Assembly: GCA_028551475.1 (NCBI GenBank)
Contig: CM052358.1
Coordinates: forward strand, 12,259,938-12,323,937
DNA length: 64,000 nucleotides
Reading direction: 5' to 3'
From: Casuarina equisetifolia
Lineage: Eukaryota; Streptophyta; Magnoliopsida; Fagales; Casuarinaceae
The notes beneath the pieces were generated by a model. That model was not told the DNA's origin and searched no databases. It saw only the letters and a list, made by a program, of their open reading frames with translations. Shown here one piece after another: positions 35,218 through 47,854 of the stretch. The first letter of the stretch is position 1; the number at the start of each line of letters is the position of its first letter. The translations under genes and the position numbers were made by a program.

Positions 35218-38200
35218 ATGATTGCAGCTGAAACCATTGTATCAAACAATAACTTCATGCTTAAATTCTCCAAGAAAAGAATAGAAGCTACTCCTGGCAC
35301 AGGAGCATGTGAGCAGCCACAGCAGGTCTCCTTTGGTGATGAGCAGAATTTCAGTGATGGTGTGAATGAAAGTAGTCTACCTGAGATGAAAAAGATGCAC
35401 AGTACTGTCAGTTGTCCTTCTGGTGGAGGAAAGAAGTTGGATCCTACATATCTGAAGGCAAAATCGTCTATGCCAGGGATAAACAAGCGTGGGCCACCAG
35501 AGTTAATAGAGAGTCGAAGGGAGAAGAGGCAAAGGATGGATCGTAACATGACTTCACAGTGTACTACGATTTTGAAAAAACTAATGACTCATCCGGCTGG
35601 TTGGGTTTTCAACCAACCTGTGGATCCTGTGGCCTTAAAAATTCCTGATTATTTCTCCATTATAACCAGGCCCATGGATCTGGGAACAATAAAGTCTAGA
35701 CTGGAGAAAAATATGTATTCTGGCATTGAAGAGTTTGCAGCTGATGTCAGGCTGACCTTTTCCAATGCCATGCTTTATAACCCTCCTGATAATAGCGTCC
35801 ATAAAATGGCTGTGGAATTAAAAAATATTTTTGAGACAAGATGGAATGCTTCTGGGGAAAAGCGGAATAATGAAAGCTCAAAGGTTGGGCAGGAGGGACT
35901 TCCAATTGCTCGAGTGAAAGAGACTAATGATACAAGACACTCTGTTAGTAAGGCACCTCTTTCACATAATAATCCATTGCCCAAGAGGTCAACGCCATCT
36001 GTTGAGAAGCTTACAAGGAATCCCGATGGAAGGGATGCTGAAGTGAGTAATATGTTAATAACATTCATGATTCGGTATGATTTTGTATTTGAGTGTTAAT
36101 AATGAATGAGATAGAATTGAAACTTATCTTGTTTAGCAAACATGAGTTCTCCAAACTCAATTGGCATGTGTAACTTATGGTAGTTTGTGGACATTAGATT
36201 TCTTTTTTCTCTTATTTGCTTAAATTAAAATTTTCTATTTTTCTATCATTAGAGGTGTTTTCTTATCTGTCTGAGTTGTGTATGTTCTGTTTCTTATCAC
36301 AGCTAGCCAAGGCATCACGGAACTCTGCAAATAAGTCATCAGCAAAGGACTTCCCCAAAGGTATTAAGTGGCAGTCTGTGCTTTCTGCTTTATGGATCTC
36401 TATAGGATCTAATTGGCAATTTTTCCTATAGCAGATGACATTGGCAGTAGACATGCTTGTGGCTCTGCTGATGCCAAAGCTCCATTGACCCTGATTACTC
36501 GCAAATGTGGGAAATGTGGCAACATTAAATGCCAATGCAGCCTTCCTTGTGATTCGACCTATGCGTCCTCAGGTGGTTTAGCTGGTCTTTTGTTTGCTAC
36601 TTTTTTGGTTATCTAGTGTTTAATTGGCTCAGTGAAAGATCCTTTTTTTTTTTTTTTTCAGATTTATCTTCAGAGAGATCACTGGGCAGGGATTCTCGAG
36701 TTTGTGGTGTAAATGCTTCCAGACAGGTATGGTTGACATTATTTTTAGAAGTGGATGAGATTTTCTGGCCAGTGAGAATAGTTATAACTTCAGTTCAAAT
36801 TTTGGATTGTCAGGCAAAAAGCATCTCAGTGTCCCAAACGAGCAAGACAGATCTAGATTCTGATGGTAGGTGGTTTATTTTATTTGACCATATATAAGTG
36901 ATATTTCCTTTTGTTATCTTATGTTGGCGTGCTCTTGGTTATGATATGAAGGGGCTGTAAGTGTTTTCGATGAGGAAACTGCATGCTTTATCTCTCAGCC
37001 CATGCTTTCTGCAACAGATGTTACTTCCCAAGGAGGTCAGTCATGCTTGAATTCAAGTGTTACTGTTACTGTTTGACATTGCAAGCCAAATAACTCGTAA
37101 ATCTGGTTCTATACTGTCTGCTTGTTACAGGATGTCCAGATTTTGATGTACCGCTTTCACCAAAGAAGGCCCTCCGTGTGGCAATGCTGAAAAGCCGTTA
37201 TGCAGAAACTATTCTGAAAGCACAAGAGAAGACACTGCTTGACCATGTAAGATTTTTTGTTTTTTGGACAAACTCTAGACGTGGCAATTTTTGCTTTTGG
37301 AAAAAGAAAGAAAAGAGTCCAGAGTTCAATTAGGACATTCTCTGCATGTTACATTTGGATATCCTGTGTTAGTTTGCATTTATTATTGCTCATATTTGCT
37401 ATTTTCTTGTTTATGGCAGGGGAATAAAGCTGACCCTTTGAAGATGCAGCAGGAAAAGGAAAGATTGGAAAAGAGACAGCGTGAAGGTGTGTGTTATGCT
37501 ACTTAATACTTGTAAAGTCAGAACAAACCTTGAGTTTTGTTAATTGTAATGACTTGGCATTTTTGTGATGAGCCAGTTGACTTTATACTATCGTAATCCC
37601 ACACATTATATTTATTCCATCATTTTTTCATGGTATATTATCACTGCATTAGTGGATTTATAGGCTGGAAATCCAGCAATTTCATAACTTCTTAGACCTT
37701 GTTAGGTTTAGTGTTTTCTATGCCTGCATTTTGAAGTCTTTCTGAATCTTCTTATTTATGGGGTGTATAAGGCTTTCACTTTCCAGTCACATTTTTTTCC
37801 CTTTGATTTTGGGATGTGCGTAATTGATTCTGTTTGATTTGGGATTGAGGGTGTGTAGGGGCGGATAGATTGATACTCTTGGGGCTTGTAATCTTATTCT
37901 TTGAATGTCTCCCTCTTCCTCTTGTATTTCAGATTCTGTCGATTTCCATCTACCATTTCATTTTAGTTGACGTTCATGACTTTTTGCTTTCAGAAAAAGC
38001 TAAGATTGAAGCACAAATTAGAGTGGCTGAAGTTGCATCACGAAGGAAGGAAGAGCTTGAGCTGAAGCAGAAGCGGGAAAGAGAAAGGGAAGCTGCTCGA
38101 GCTGCGGTTCATAAGGTTTGGCTTCGTTGGATAGTTGTTCACATTGTTTGTTATAGAATATGATGTTTTTTATTATTTGGGAATTGCATCCGATGTTGTT

Positions 38201-38405
38201 CTTGCCCACGCAGGTCGAAAAAACTGTTGATCTTGAGGAGAATCTGTGGATTCAGAAGGAGCTGGATGCGTTGCTTGGCTGTTCTCTGTCTCACCCACGA
38301 ACCCTGTTGGAGCAGCTAGGTTTATTCATCAAAGTTGAGTCTATGGAAGATGATTACGAGGTGAATTTGAATGTAGATGGTGAGGAAGGAGAGATTTTTT
38401 CATGA
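35218..38405 (+). CDS. GTE12: BET/GTE-type bromodomain transcription factor (GTE12-like)
   Basis: Ten coding exons: 35218-36042, 36303-36360, 36432-36572, 36662-36726, 36814-36865, 36952-37035, 37131-37246, 37420-37486, 37994-38115, 38214-38405. All have GT/AG borders and consistent phase, giving 573 residues. The N-terminus MIAAETIVSN is typical of the GTE12 group. A bromodomain spans about 113-208: WVF shelf at 129-131, PDYFSIITRPMDLGTIKSRL, and the acetyl-lysine-binding Asn in NAMLYN (N188). A Cys cluster (RKCGKCGNIKCQC), a Lys/Glu-rich helix (KEELELKQKREREREAARAA) and an acidic tail follow. The family binds acetylated histones in the nucleus and regulates transcription. Exon 36432 has a tandem TAGCAG acceptor that could add or drop one residue. 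Its promoter and part of exon 1 were copied to the PPR chimera. No lesion is seen. Confidence 0.9.
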
Positions 38406-39449
38406 CGTTGAACTCTCCTATATTCGCTTCTGTAGTCTCCTCTAGGCTTCTATTCGTTCTTTTTTCCAGCTCTGCTTGTTTATATCGTCCACAGTGGAGG
38501 GAAAAGAGACGTTGTAAATGGTTAATTTTTTAGTGGACGAAAGTGCTTCTGAAGTAAATATAAATGTCTCTCCTTGTGAGAGGCTTACAAAAGCTTCTTT
38601 TTTTTTGGAAAAAAAAAAAAGCATAATTTTAGGTTATCTAATGACTCCTCTAGCTGAGAAAAAAAAAAAAAGAAAGTACTTTTTCAATCAAAGTTAATCC
38701 ATTTACTCTTTAGAAAAATTTATCTAAAAGATCTGTAAATTTAAATAAGTTAAACAAGCGCAATATCATCAAATGTACATCCTAACTAAACACTTGTTGA
38801 ATAGAAAGTCAAGGCAAAAAGGGAAATATAAATTCACTCTGAATTGGGATGGCAAAAGGACTTATTTTCTTAATTAAAAAGGTGGGGTAGAATTCTTTTG
38901 AGTGACAAAAGAGGCTTATTGGCCATCATTTAGGAAGGTTTTGTACGATTTCTGTCATTTCTGGACAGAATTTTTGAAATTTCTTTGCATCCTCCGAAGG
39001 AGAAGATCAGAGATTTGTCTGTGAAGCCCCATTGTCCCTAGTTAACTGAGCCCGAACCGGTAAAAGAAAACCGAATGAATACTTGAAAATGTCTAATTAC
39101 AATATCCGACTACGCTTTATTGATTTTATCCGAAGGACAAATCAACATTACAACAGAAAATTTAATAACTAGCCGGACAAGATTTATGTCTCCTTGAAAG
39201 CTCCTGTGGTGTTCGCCGGTGTTGGATACAATCTTGCCGGAGCAAACATGATATGACATTCTAATTTTCGCAGTCACACCCTCTTCTGGTCTCTTAATTT
39301 CTTCTGTTCCTTTTAGGAACTCATTACGAGGAGGAGAGAAGAAACAAATTTAGACAAGTCACGACCATGATTTCTTAACGAATATTTAACGAAACATTGT
39401 ATCTGAACCTTTTCTCCCGCGGACGTTATCCGATTTCCACTGGCCCCAG
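38406..39449. other. Intergenic between the GTE and oxygenase genes
   Basis: GTE 3' UTR, A-runs near 38608-38620 and 38660-38672, then AT-rich DNA and the oxygenase promoter region. An open stretch at 39313-39579 on the opposite strand overlaps that promoter and has no motif. Nothing else seen. Confidence 0.5.
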
Positions 39450-39457
39450 TATAAAAC
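39450..39457 (+). promoter_or_regulatory. TATA box of the SRG1-like oxygenase
   Basis: TATAAAAC lies about 140 bases before the start codon. The decayed copy further on keeps a matching 'caatataaaatgtccca' at about 43501, so this promoter piece was duplicated with exon 1. Confidence 0.6.
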
Positions 39458-39596
39458 GTCCCACTACACCATTTGTAGGCAGAGAGCATAAACTCTGGTT
39501 TGTGGTTCTTGGCGAGCCCTCCTTGTTCTCTCCTTACATCACTTGTTGATAAAAAAAAGCTCGGATTTCTGCCCCTCAACCTGCTTCAGCGTATCC

Positions 39597-42253
39597 ATGG
39601 AGTCCATGGAGTCACAGGCGGATGTGCAAGTTAACTTTGGAAGATCTATCATAGTGCCTAGTGTTCAGGAACTAGCCAAGGAACCCATCACCCATATCCC
39701 ATCTCGATACGTGCGTGAAAATCAGGACCTTTTGATCGACTCCAACGAATCATCGCTTCCAGTTGTGCCCGTGATTGATCTCTCTAGATTGCTTGTGGAA
39801 GATTCGATGAACTCTGAGTTGCAGAGACTGCACTCTGCTTGTAAAGACTGGGGATTCTTCCAGGTATGTACTCAAATAATGTTCCAGGCCGAAGCAACCA
39901 GGCCCTGGGCTTCAATGGGTTTCATATTTGGGGCCAAGTCTTCTCCCTAGGATTAATATGGCTCTTATATTTTCTTTTCTGTCCTAAAAAAGAACGAACA
40001 AAAAAAATTGAAAAAAAGAAGAGGCATCGGTGCAGATAAGAAAAAATGAGCTAGAAGAACAACGTGCCACGGCGAAAGCTAACTTATGACATTTTTACCT
40101 TACTTATGGTACTAATCTATATCTATAAATGTTTGAAGTTCCTAGTTGTTGTTATTTTTTTTTCGTTTTTCCCGCAAAAAAATGACGAAGACTCTGTCTA
40201 GTTATGTTTCAGTTCCGAGTTCCACTTTGAGCTAGTTTTGTCTCTTTTACTGTGACATATCTTACATCTTTAGATTGCAATACTTCCAGAATGTCTTGCT
40301 AATAACAACCTTATTGCATCGAAGTGCAACAATCATAGCACAGTACACAAGCTGGTTTTACCCTGCAACAGATTCAATGTGAAGTTAGTTGTTTACATGA
40401 TAGATACTTCGAAACTTATGGTTGTCGGCAGACCGGCAGGAAATTTTAGAGAGACAAAAGAAGAGGGTAGTTGCGATCCGTTTTTGTTTTATTACCTTTT
40501 CTAACTGCGTGATTCAATACTTGATACTTCTTGCCACACGGCTAGCATAATAAGATATGAGTGTTACATTTTCGATAAGTGGTTTGCCTATGCTTCAACT
40601 TTCGTATTACTGAATTCTAGCTCGTATATTGGCTTGTCAGTACAACGGTTTTTTTCATTGTTAAGAGCAGGTTACGAACCATGGAATTAGTAATTCTTTG
40701 CTGGAAGAATTCAGGACAGAAATTGAGAACTTTTTCAAGTTTCCCTATGAAGAAAAGAAGAAGCTTTGGCAACAACCAGACAATCAGGAGGGATTTGGAC
40801 AGCTCTTTGTGATTTCCGAGGACCAAAAGCTAGACTGGTCGGACATGTTCTATGTGACTACTCTTCCACTCAATCTAAGGAGGGGTGAACTATTTAATAA
40901 GCTTCCTCCAAAGCTTAGGTTTCTCTATGCCCCCACCGTTTGGTTCTATAAGCCCTAGTTGGAGCTCTAACGCAGTGACTTGATTTCAATTCGTGTTCAT
41001 ATTTGTGCTGCAGAAATACCATGGATGCGTACTCTTTCGAAGCGAAAAAACTGGCCATGGAAATCTTAGGTCACATGGCTAGAGCTTTGGAGATGGATGT
41101 TGAGGAAATGAAGCAGCTGTTTAGTGATGGAGTTCAGTCAATAAGAATGAATTACTACCCTGCATGCCCTGAACCCAAGAAGACCATTGGGTTCACTCCT
41201 CATTCTGATGCCGATGCCCTGACAATTCTGTATCAGCTCAATGAAACAGAAGGCCTGCAAATCAGAAAGGATGGGAGATGGGTTCCCGTTAAACCTCTTC
41301 CAAATGCTTTTGTACTTAATATTGGAGATATCATGGAGGTGCTCGTTCACTTTGACCTAAACACAGAGTAGCTTAAGCTCAATTTCAGTTGCTAAAGAGA
41401 AGACTAACACATGGAACGGCTAAGATTTGGCTATAAATAAATAAGCTAAATAGCAGAGTAGAATCGAACAGTGTGATCCAGTGCTATATGTCTGCTCTTC
41501 TCCAACAGTGGAAACAAAAGATTGTCTCCTGCGACATGATGTTTATCTGAACCTAGATATCAAGAAAACTGATCTTTTCCAGATTATAACCCATTTTTTC
41601 TTGCATTTTCCCCCAATCAGGAAAGAATAACTTCCCCTTGTAATTTTTAGCTGAACTGCCAAAGCCCCTGTGAAGATAGCAAGCGTGTAAGCAACCAAAA
41701 TCCCTTATGCCAAACTACAAGAGCTAGATAATGTCTATATGAATGAGACGCATAGCTTGGAATATTTCGTTCTAGCATATTTTGTTCTGCAAGTGCCTGG
41801 AATCTGTTAAATCCAGCAATAGGCACCAGCCTCTTGCTTTGGAAGATCTAAGTTTTGACTTAAGAAACTTTTGTTTTTGACTTTATCAGTAACCTGAAAT
41901 ATTCCCAGAAACTGAGTTAAGTAGTTAAGTTATTTCTCGGTTTATTTGAAGAGGACAGTGCTTCTTAGTTTCTCGTTTCCTTGCAGATTGTAAGCAATGG
42001 CATTTATCGGAGCATTGAGCATAGGGCAGCCGTGAACCCATTACAAGAGAGGCTTTCGGTTGCTACATTTTATAGTTCCAAGCTAGACTCAATATTGTGC
42101 CCTGCAGGTAGCCTTATTGGCCCTCATAACCCAGCAATTTTTCGAGAAGTTCCTGCGGAGGACTACTTTAAGGGCTTTTTCGATCAAAAACTAAATGGTA
42201 AGTCGTACCTTGATTTCTTGAGAATAGAAAGTGGTCAAGGCAACACATGCTGA
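39597..42253 (+). CDS. 2-oxoglutarate/Fe(II)-dependent dioxygenase, SRG1-like
   Basis: Four exons, 39597-39863, 40671-40918, 41014-41338 and 41987-42253, join in phase with GT/AG borders to 368 residues. An N-terminal DIOX_N region (PVIDLSRLL, DWGFFQVTNHGI) precedes the jelly-roll core with iron ligands H235, D237 (HSDAD) and H292 (SIEHRAAVN), and the 2-oxoglutarate-binding pair R302/S304 (RLSVATF). The C-terminus GKSYLDFLRI is typical of the SRG1 / codeine O-demethylase-like branch. These cytosolic enzymes hydroxylate or demethylate specialised metabolites; the substrate cannot be told from sequence. I chose ATG 39597 over the in-frame ATG 39606 because it is first; the difference is three residues. 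Length and catalytic residues are normal, so the gene looks functional. A decayed copy lies 1.3 kb downstream of its stop. Confidence 0.93.
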
Positions 42254-43499
42254 TTTAGTAGATAAAGAAATTAAGCCGAGTTGGATAGCCTCAGAGCTGA
42301 AAGTGAAAGAATTTAGTTCTCAACGCAGTTTGTTCTATCATGGAGAGTGAATTTCGGTAAACTTTATTGATAGGAAAAATAATAAAGCAACTTGTTTGAT
42401 AATTGTATGCTTTATGATCCTGTTTCTTGCACCACTAAAGAAGGCACATATATTGAGTTGAATGGATTTGCCTCTTCCGAAGCTTTTTTTGCCATCAACG
42501 GATTGAACAATACGAATCACCACATGACAATGGTAATTGGCAAGGTGGGGTTGGCCTATCATGTTAAGTAGTCTATGTTTGAACAATTTTCCACATGATT
42601 CAATGCTTAGCAAACTTCAAAATTAGGCGACGCTAGGGTGAATTTATAAGAAATTATCTTCGTCACAAATTTTTATCCCTTAAGATTCTGCTTGAATTTA
42701 AGTATTAGTTTCTCTACTGATGTTGTAGATAATTGTAATTCTGGGATATTGTAGGAAAGGAAAAATGCTTAAATAACATGCAATGGATTTTTGGTTACAA
42801 GTTTAGTTTTCAGGTATAGATAGTTCTTGCTCCACATGCATGAAACAACTTAATTTTGAATGTGCTTATCTCTAGTTAACTGCTTCCTGTTTCTCAGACT
42901 CCAAACTTCTAGTTGTTGATGGTAAATTGATCTAGTACTAAGTAAGTGGCGGTAAATTTTGATGTATGATGAGCATAAGTGATTCTTTGCCATTTGTTGC
43001 TTTAGTTAATCTCTTCTCTGGAAATTTTGTTTCTACAATTAAGGTTAAGGGAAGATATTTGTCGAGTGTTATGGTTAGTTGTCTAGCCAAGTAAAGCATT
43101 CATTTTGATATGAATTGATGCAATAAAAAATAGAGATAAATAGAGATAAATAGAGATAAATAGAGATAAGTAAGATAGCTTCGCAAGAACTTAAAAGTTA
43201 TATATCAAATAAATCATAAAAATAAAATAATAGTTAGATAAAATAGAAAATTATTCTTGAAAATATGAACTTCAAATCTATAAGGAAGCATAAATTTTGG
43301 GAATTAGATCTATATCTATTTTAACCATGTCAAATTTTGTTCCTTTTAGATAAAAATAATTATACAAAATGATTGAAAAAAATCAGAAGACATAATTTAA
43401 ATGAAAATTATAAGAAAGATACTTTTATGATACTGAAACTTTAAATTTACCATATAGATGGTATAAATATTTATAGCTTATTCGTTGAGAGGACACTAA
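42254..43499. other. Intergenic, AT-rich, no gene
   Basis: Oxygenase 3' flank. Apart from a short tandem repeat at 43131-43170, no structure was recognised. Confidence 0.5.
43131..43170 (+). repeat. Tandem repeat, 10-bp unit x4
   Basis: Four head-to-tail copies of TAGAGATAAA; the last ends in G instead of A. Confidence 0.9.
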
Positions 43500-43835
43500 A
43501 TCCAATATAAAATGTCCCAAAGATAGTTGGTGGACCAATCACATCAACTCCACAGTTTCTCAGTATTCAAGAGCCTCTTTGCTCTCTCAAACTGGGTTTC
43601 TCCACCCTAACATGCTATAGCGTATCCAAGGGGTCGCAAGTAGAACTGCTGGTGAACTTGTGAAGATTTATCATGGTGCCTATTTAACAGGAAACAGCCT
43701 AGGAACCCATCACCCACATCGGTCTAGGAAGGTTAGTTGTTGAAGATTCCAGGAACTCCGAGTTGGAGAGGCCTGCACTCTGCTTCAAAGGCAGAGGATT
43801 CTTTTAAAGATGGAGGGTTCTTCTGGGTATGTAAT
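43500..43835 (+). pseudogene. Decayed promoter plus exon 1 of the SRG1-like oxygenase
   Basis: Similar to 39448-39863: a TATA-like 'aatataaaatgtcccaa', the pre-ATG 'gcgtatccaaggggtcgca' (ATG lost to AAG), 'tctatcatagtgcc'-type and 'aacccatcacccacatc' stretches, then 'gttgttgaagattccaggaa' matching the exon 1 end. Internal deletions, stops and a lost start make it non-coding. Exons 2-4 are absent. It must have come from a partial or later-truncated tandem duplication. Confidence 0.8.
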
Positions 43836-45040
43836 GTGAAGACTGAGTGATTTATTTCAGTCTGAAAAGAGGAGCTATACTGTTGTTACTTATAAATCTA
43901 AATAATAGGAACTAGTTGGACCACAACCTTCTTACAATTAGAATTGCTAAACTTGACGATCAAAGCAAATGAAAAAAAAATGATCTAAATTTGAAGTGAT
44001 TGATTGCAATTGATCTTGTAAGAATATCGTTCAATTGGCTAACAAAAACAAGATTGAAACAGAATTCTCAAAGTAAGAGTCGGAGTTATGAATGGGAAAA
44101 ATTCAATACTTTATTTCCTATTTCTGAAATCGACAGTTAAGGGCAAAATTTTCATCTTATACAAAAATTGATCAACAAATAAAATTTGTCAAATAACTTA
44201 TTTACAAATAGGTTGGATCCTTGATGTGGTCTAATAATTTGGGCTTGCGGGTTTGTAATCAAGGCTTTAGGGGTGCACATATTTCCTTGGGATAATTCAT
44301 TCTTCAAATTTCTCTTGAATAAGGAAATAGTCTATGTTGATGTGTTTTTTTTTTTTTCATAAACTTTGCCATCATAATAAAGCCAAGCAGGTCGAGTTAA
44401 TTGTATCTTTAACCCTTGAAACAAGACTAATACTTGTACTACTTAGCTTGTAGTTTGATGCCATAGATTTGTATTTTGTTTTGTTAATGATCTTGACATT
44501 CTAAATTGTTTCTTGCTATTCCAAAATATTAGGGAATTCGTTATGTAATATGAAATCTAGTGATAGACTTCTTCATCATTAGACATGAAGCTCAATCAAA
44601 ATCACAAAAAACTGTAATTTCTATATCTTTTGAAGTAAATGATTGCAACTGATATTGCAAGAATATCAATCATTTGGCTTGTGGGCTTGTATCTTTCAAC
44701 AAGAAACTAATTAAGGGACAAACCCTTAATAATGGGAGACTAGTTAAAACATGAAGAACAAGTTGAGCCCGTTATTTTCTTATTTAGAAACGGAAATGAT
44801 TAACAAGGAAGACTCCTAAAAAAAATCACCATGAGAAAGCCTCATACATTTTTCCCTTTAAACTAAAATGAATATGATTTCTGATTAAGGTCGGATATCT
44901 TGATGTTCTTTGTTGTTGTATTGATAGTGTAGACCAAGCGATAAGGCATAATAAATATACTATATTTTTCCTAATGCATGATTGGAATGGGAAGCAAGCT
45001 TTCTTGCTACCATGATAGTCGTCTCATTAATAATGGCTCG
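43836..45040. other. Intergenic, AT-rich, weak direct repeats
   Basis: Two loosely related stretches share 'gattgcaattgatcttgtaa' (about 43998) and 'gattgcaactgatattgcaa' (about 44639), each followed by a similar flank. This may be an old tandem duplication or transposon ends. No gene seen. Confidence 0.35.
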
Positions 45041-45303
45041 GAAATACTCTTATGTGTATTTGCCTGCAATCTCGAGGAGACTATGGCAAAGTTCCTGTGG
45101 TTTTGAACACATTGCCATATGGTTAGTATCCTTAATCTCCATCACCTCTTTAGCCCCATAGTTGTCAATCATCCACTCTCGGTGTTCCCTACTTACGAAT
45201 AAATCTTCATCGCAGGCAACAAAAACTCGCAGAATGGACCTGTTCCCTCATATGAGAAATTCTTTGCCTTCGACAAATTCTCTAGAAAAACTATTAGGAT
45301 TAA

Positions 45304-45958
45304 TGAAACAATTAAGTTAAAAAATATGATTATAATTACAATAAGGCATTTTTATGTAATTATAGAACCATAAAATATTTTATAGTTATAGTGGGTTTCT
45401 TGATAGTATTTGGCTAGGATTCATATCATTTTGTGGAAGTAGGTTTTTTTTAATCTCATCTTGTTTTTATTAATAAAGTTTGTCAAGGTATTATCTCTAT
45501 TTTTTAAATAAAATACCTTTTTTTTTCCTTTTTCTTTTAATATTTTTGAAATTCTTGAATACAAGGCGCTTCGTCATTCTTGCAACGGTGTTTTTATTTT
45601 ATTTTAAAAGAATATAAAATATTTCATTTCTTGATGGTATTCAACTAAGATTCTTTTAGGATTTTTCTATAAATAGAGAAAATATAAAAAGCCCAGGGGG
45701 TGAGTAAAGAGAGTCTCCTTGGGAGCTAATTGTTGGAGAGAACCCCTCTCATAGATTTTAGTTGATGAAAGAATCCATGAGATATTTGTTTGAGGATAAT
45801 GAAAATACAAGAAAATCTAATGAGAAGATATTAGAAGGGACATAGGACATTATAATGTTTTGAACCTTTTAAATTTACTGTGTTTGGGCGTATGTGTTCT
45901 TATATTTGTTTATTTGATTTCTATGTGGATGATGTGACTTGGTTGAATTTCCCCAACA
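45304..45958 (+). mobile_element. LTR with adjoining PBS-like sequence, inserted in MES copy A exon 3
   Basis: Runs TGAAACAATT...CCCCAACA. It is followed by AGTGATATTGGAGCC, close to the copia-type 'agtggtatcagagcc' start of the internal region. About 40 bases of internal sequence remain before MES exon 3 resumes at about 46015. A TATA-like 'tctataaatagag' occurs near 45670. I could not find a target duplication, so the borders are approximate. Confidence 0.6.
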
Positions 45959-46430
45959 AGTGATATTGGAGCCAATTTTGGGTTTTAACAAAAACTAGGT
46001 CCTAACAAAAACTACTTCTAGTCTTACTAAGGTCCTGGCAAGTTCAAGGTCCTTGAACAAATTACAATCAAATTATTGTTATGGAAGGAATACCAAGTTC
46101 TTTAAACACATTTAATGAACATTTGTAATGTGGTAGTGTCTTGCAATGTGGATCAATTGTAAATGTGATGGGGTTTCAAAAAAGGAGAGAGAATACCTTA
46201 ATGAAGTTGTGTTGATAGAGCTTGGAGGCCAGGAATTAGAGGCTTAAAATCATTAACTTTGATGGTTTTGTTGCCACTTCTATGGGAGGAAAACCTAGTG
46301 TCTGACTGTCAATTGGTAAGAACATCCTCATTCAACCAATCAGATAGGAAAAGTTAACAAGAATGTCTTAGAAACATTTTCCCTGGAATACTTGAATAGG
46401 TGATAAATTCAAATACATGACTATTCTTTC

Positions 46431-47035
46431 TGTTGGAGTTATGGGCTCATTACTTGAAGAAGTAGAGAGAAGTACTCGGGAGTTGGAGGAGAAAGGAAAA
46501 TGGGCCTTAATAACACTCTTAAACTCTCTCCCTGCATTAGTTACATCCATGTAAGAAGTTAACGCAATTATGATGTTGAATGGAGCTGATGAATCCACTC
46601 AAATGTTGCATGCACCATAGGCTTGCTACGGACAAGTCTACCAACCAAAATTAACTAGATAGCATGGACTCCAACTAAGCACCAGCTTAGCATTCAAAGT
46701 TTACCACAATGGAGAATTTTCAATGAGTCTTGTTCAAAGGGTGAGCATTCCATTGCCCTTTCATCCGAGAAATAAGATAAAAAGAGGTGACACTGTCCTT
46801 AAAGAAGCTATCCTAAAAATGTCAAAGATGGTTGGCAATTTGATGGATGAAGATGAAACTAGCTAACCGACTTTGACTTATGTAATATGAAATTTATATT
46901 TTGATAGGAGGTTACTGGCTATATAAGTCTGGTATTAGCTTAGAAATAATATGGTTGTTTTCTAAGCCATTTTGATATATATATATATAATATTCTAGCC
47001 TTCTTTGTACTTATCTAGTGTAGTTATCAAATTCA
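46431..47035 (+). repeat. 5' LTR of the copia element
   Basis: Begins TGTTGGAGTTATGGGCTCA and matches 51711 to about 52306 throughout. It ends near TTATCAAATTCA, followed by AGTTGGTATCAGAGCC (PBS at 47038-47051). A (TA)n run lies at about 46976-46989. The exact 3' border is uncertain by about six bases. Confidence 0.85.
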
Positions 47036-47854
47036 AGTTGGTATCAGAGCCAACATGGCCCACAAAAAGAACACCTACCTATTTCCTAATTCCATTAATA
47101 TGAGTAACTTTGTTACAATTAAGCTCACAAAAGGGAATTTTCAGTCTTGGATGACTAAATAAAATCATTCCTTCAAACTTGAAAGCTTTGTGGTTTTATT
47201 ATAGGTGAAACCCTAAGCCCTAGCTAGACAAATGGGGACACTGAAACTCCAAATTGTGATTATGACTCTTGATCACAAAGTGATGCATTAGTCAAATCAT
47301 GGATTATCAATACTCTCTTTGAAGAAGCTCTAGGTCATATTTTTGAACTAAAGACATCAACACAAGTCTGGAATGAGTTGGCTAACCATTTTGTCTAGAT
47401 AATAGAAACTTGTGAGTTTGACCTACTTTCCCAACTCAACAACATATGAAAGGAAGGTAAAACTTTATCAAATTTTCTAATAGAGTTCAAAGGTATTTTG
47501 AATCAATTGAGCTCTATTAGAAAACCTATTTTAGATTTTGTAAAAACATTTAGACTTCTAGAGAGTCTTAATGTAACTTATGAATCCTTTAAAATTGCAA
47601 TGTTCAGACCTTCCATACCATATTTTAGTATTGTGGTATCACAACTTTAGGCATATGAATCACATATCATCATGTATCCAAAAGCAACTTCTACAACTCT
47701 TATTGAAAATGCAACATATTCAGTTTAGTGATTCACACATGGAGGAAGAGGAAATAGAGACAAAAGCATTCAATAAAGATTTACTACACAAGGACACAGT
47801 TTTACACTTATAGCTTACAACAATAACAAAGGATCATTCAACCAAAGCAAATTG

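Noticed and set aside
43131..43170. CRISPR-like or satellite array
   Set aside because: Only four 10-bp units without spacers; a simple tandem repeat in a plant nuclear genome.
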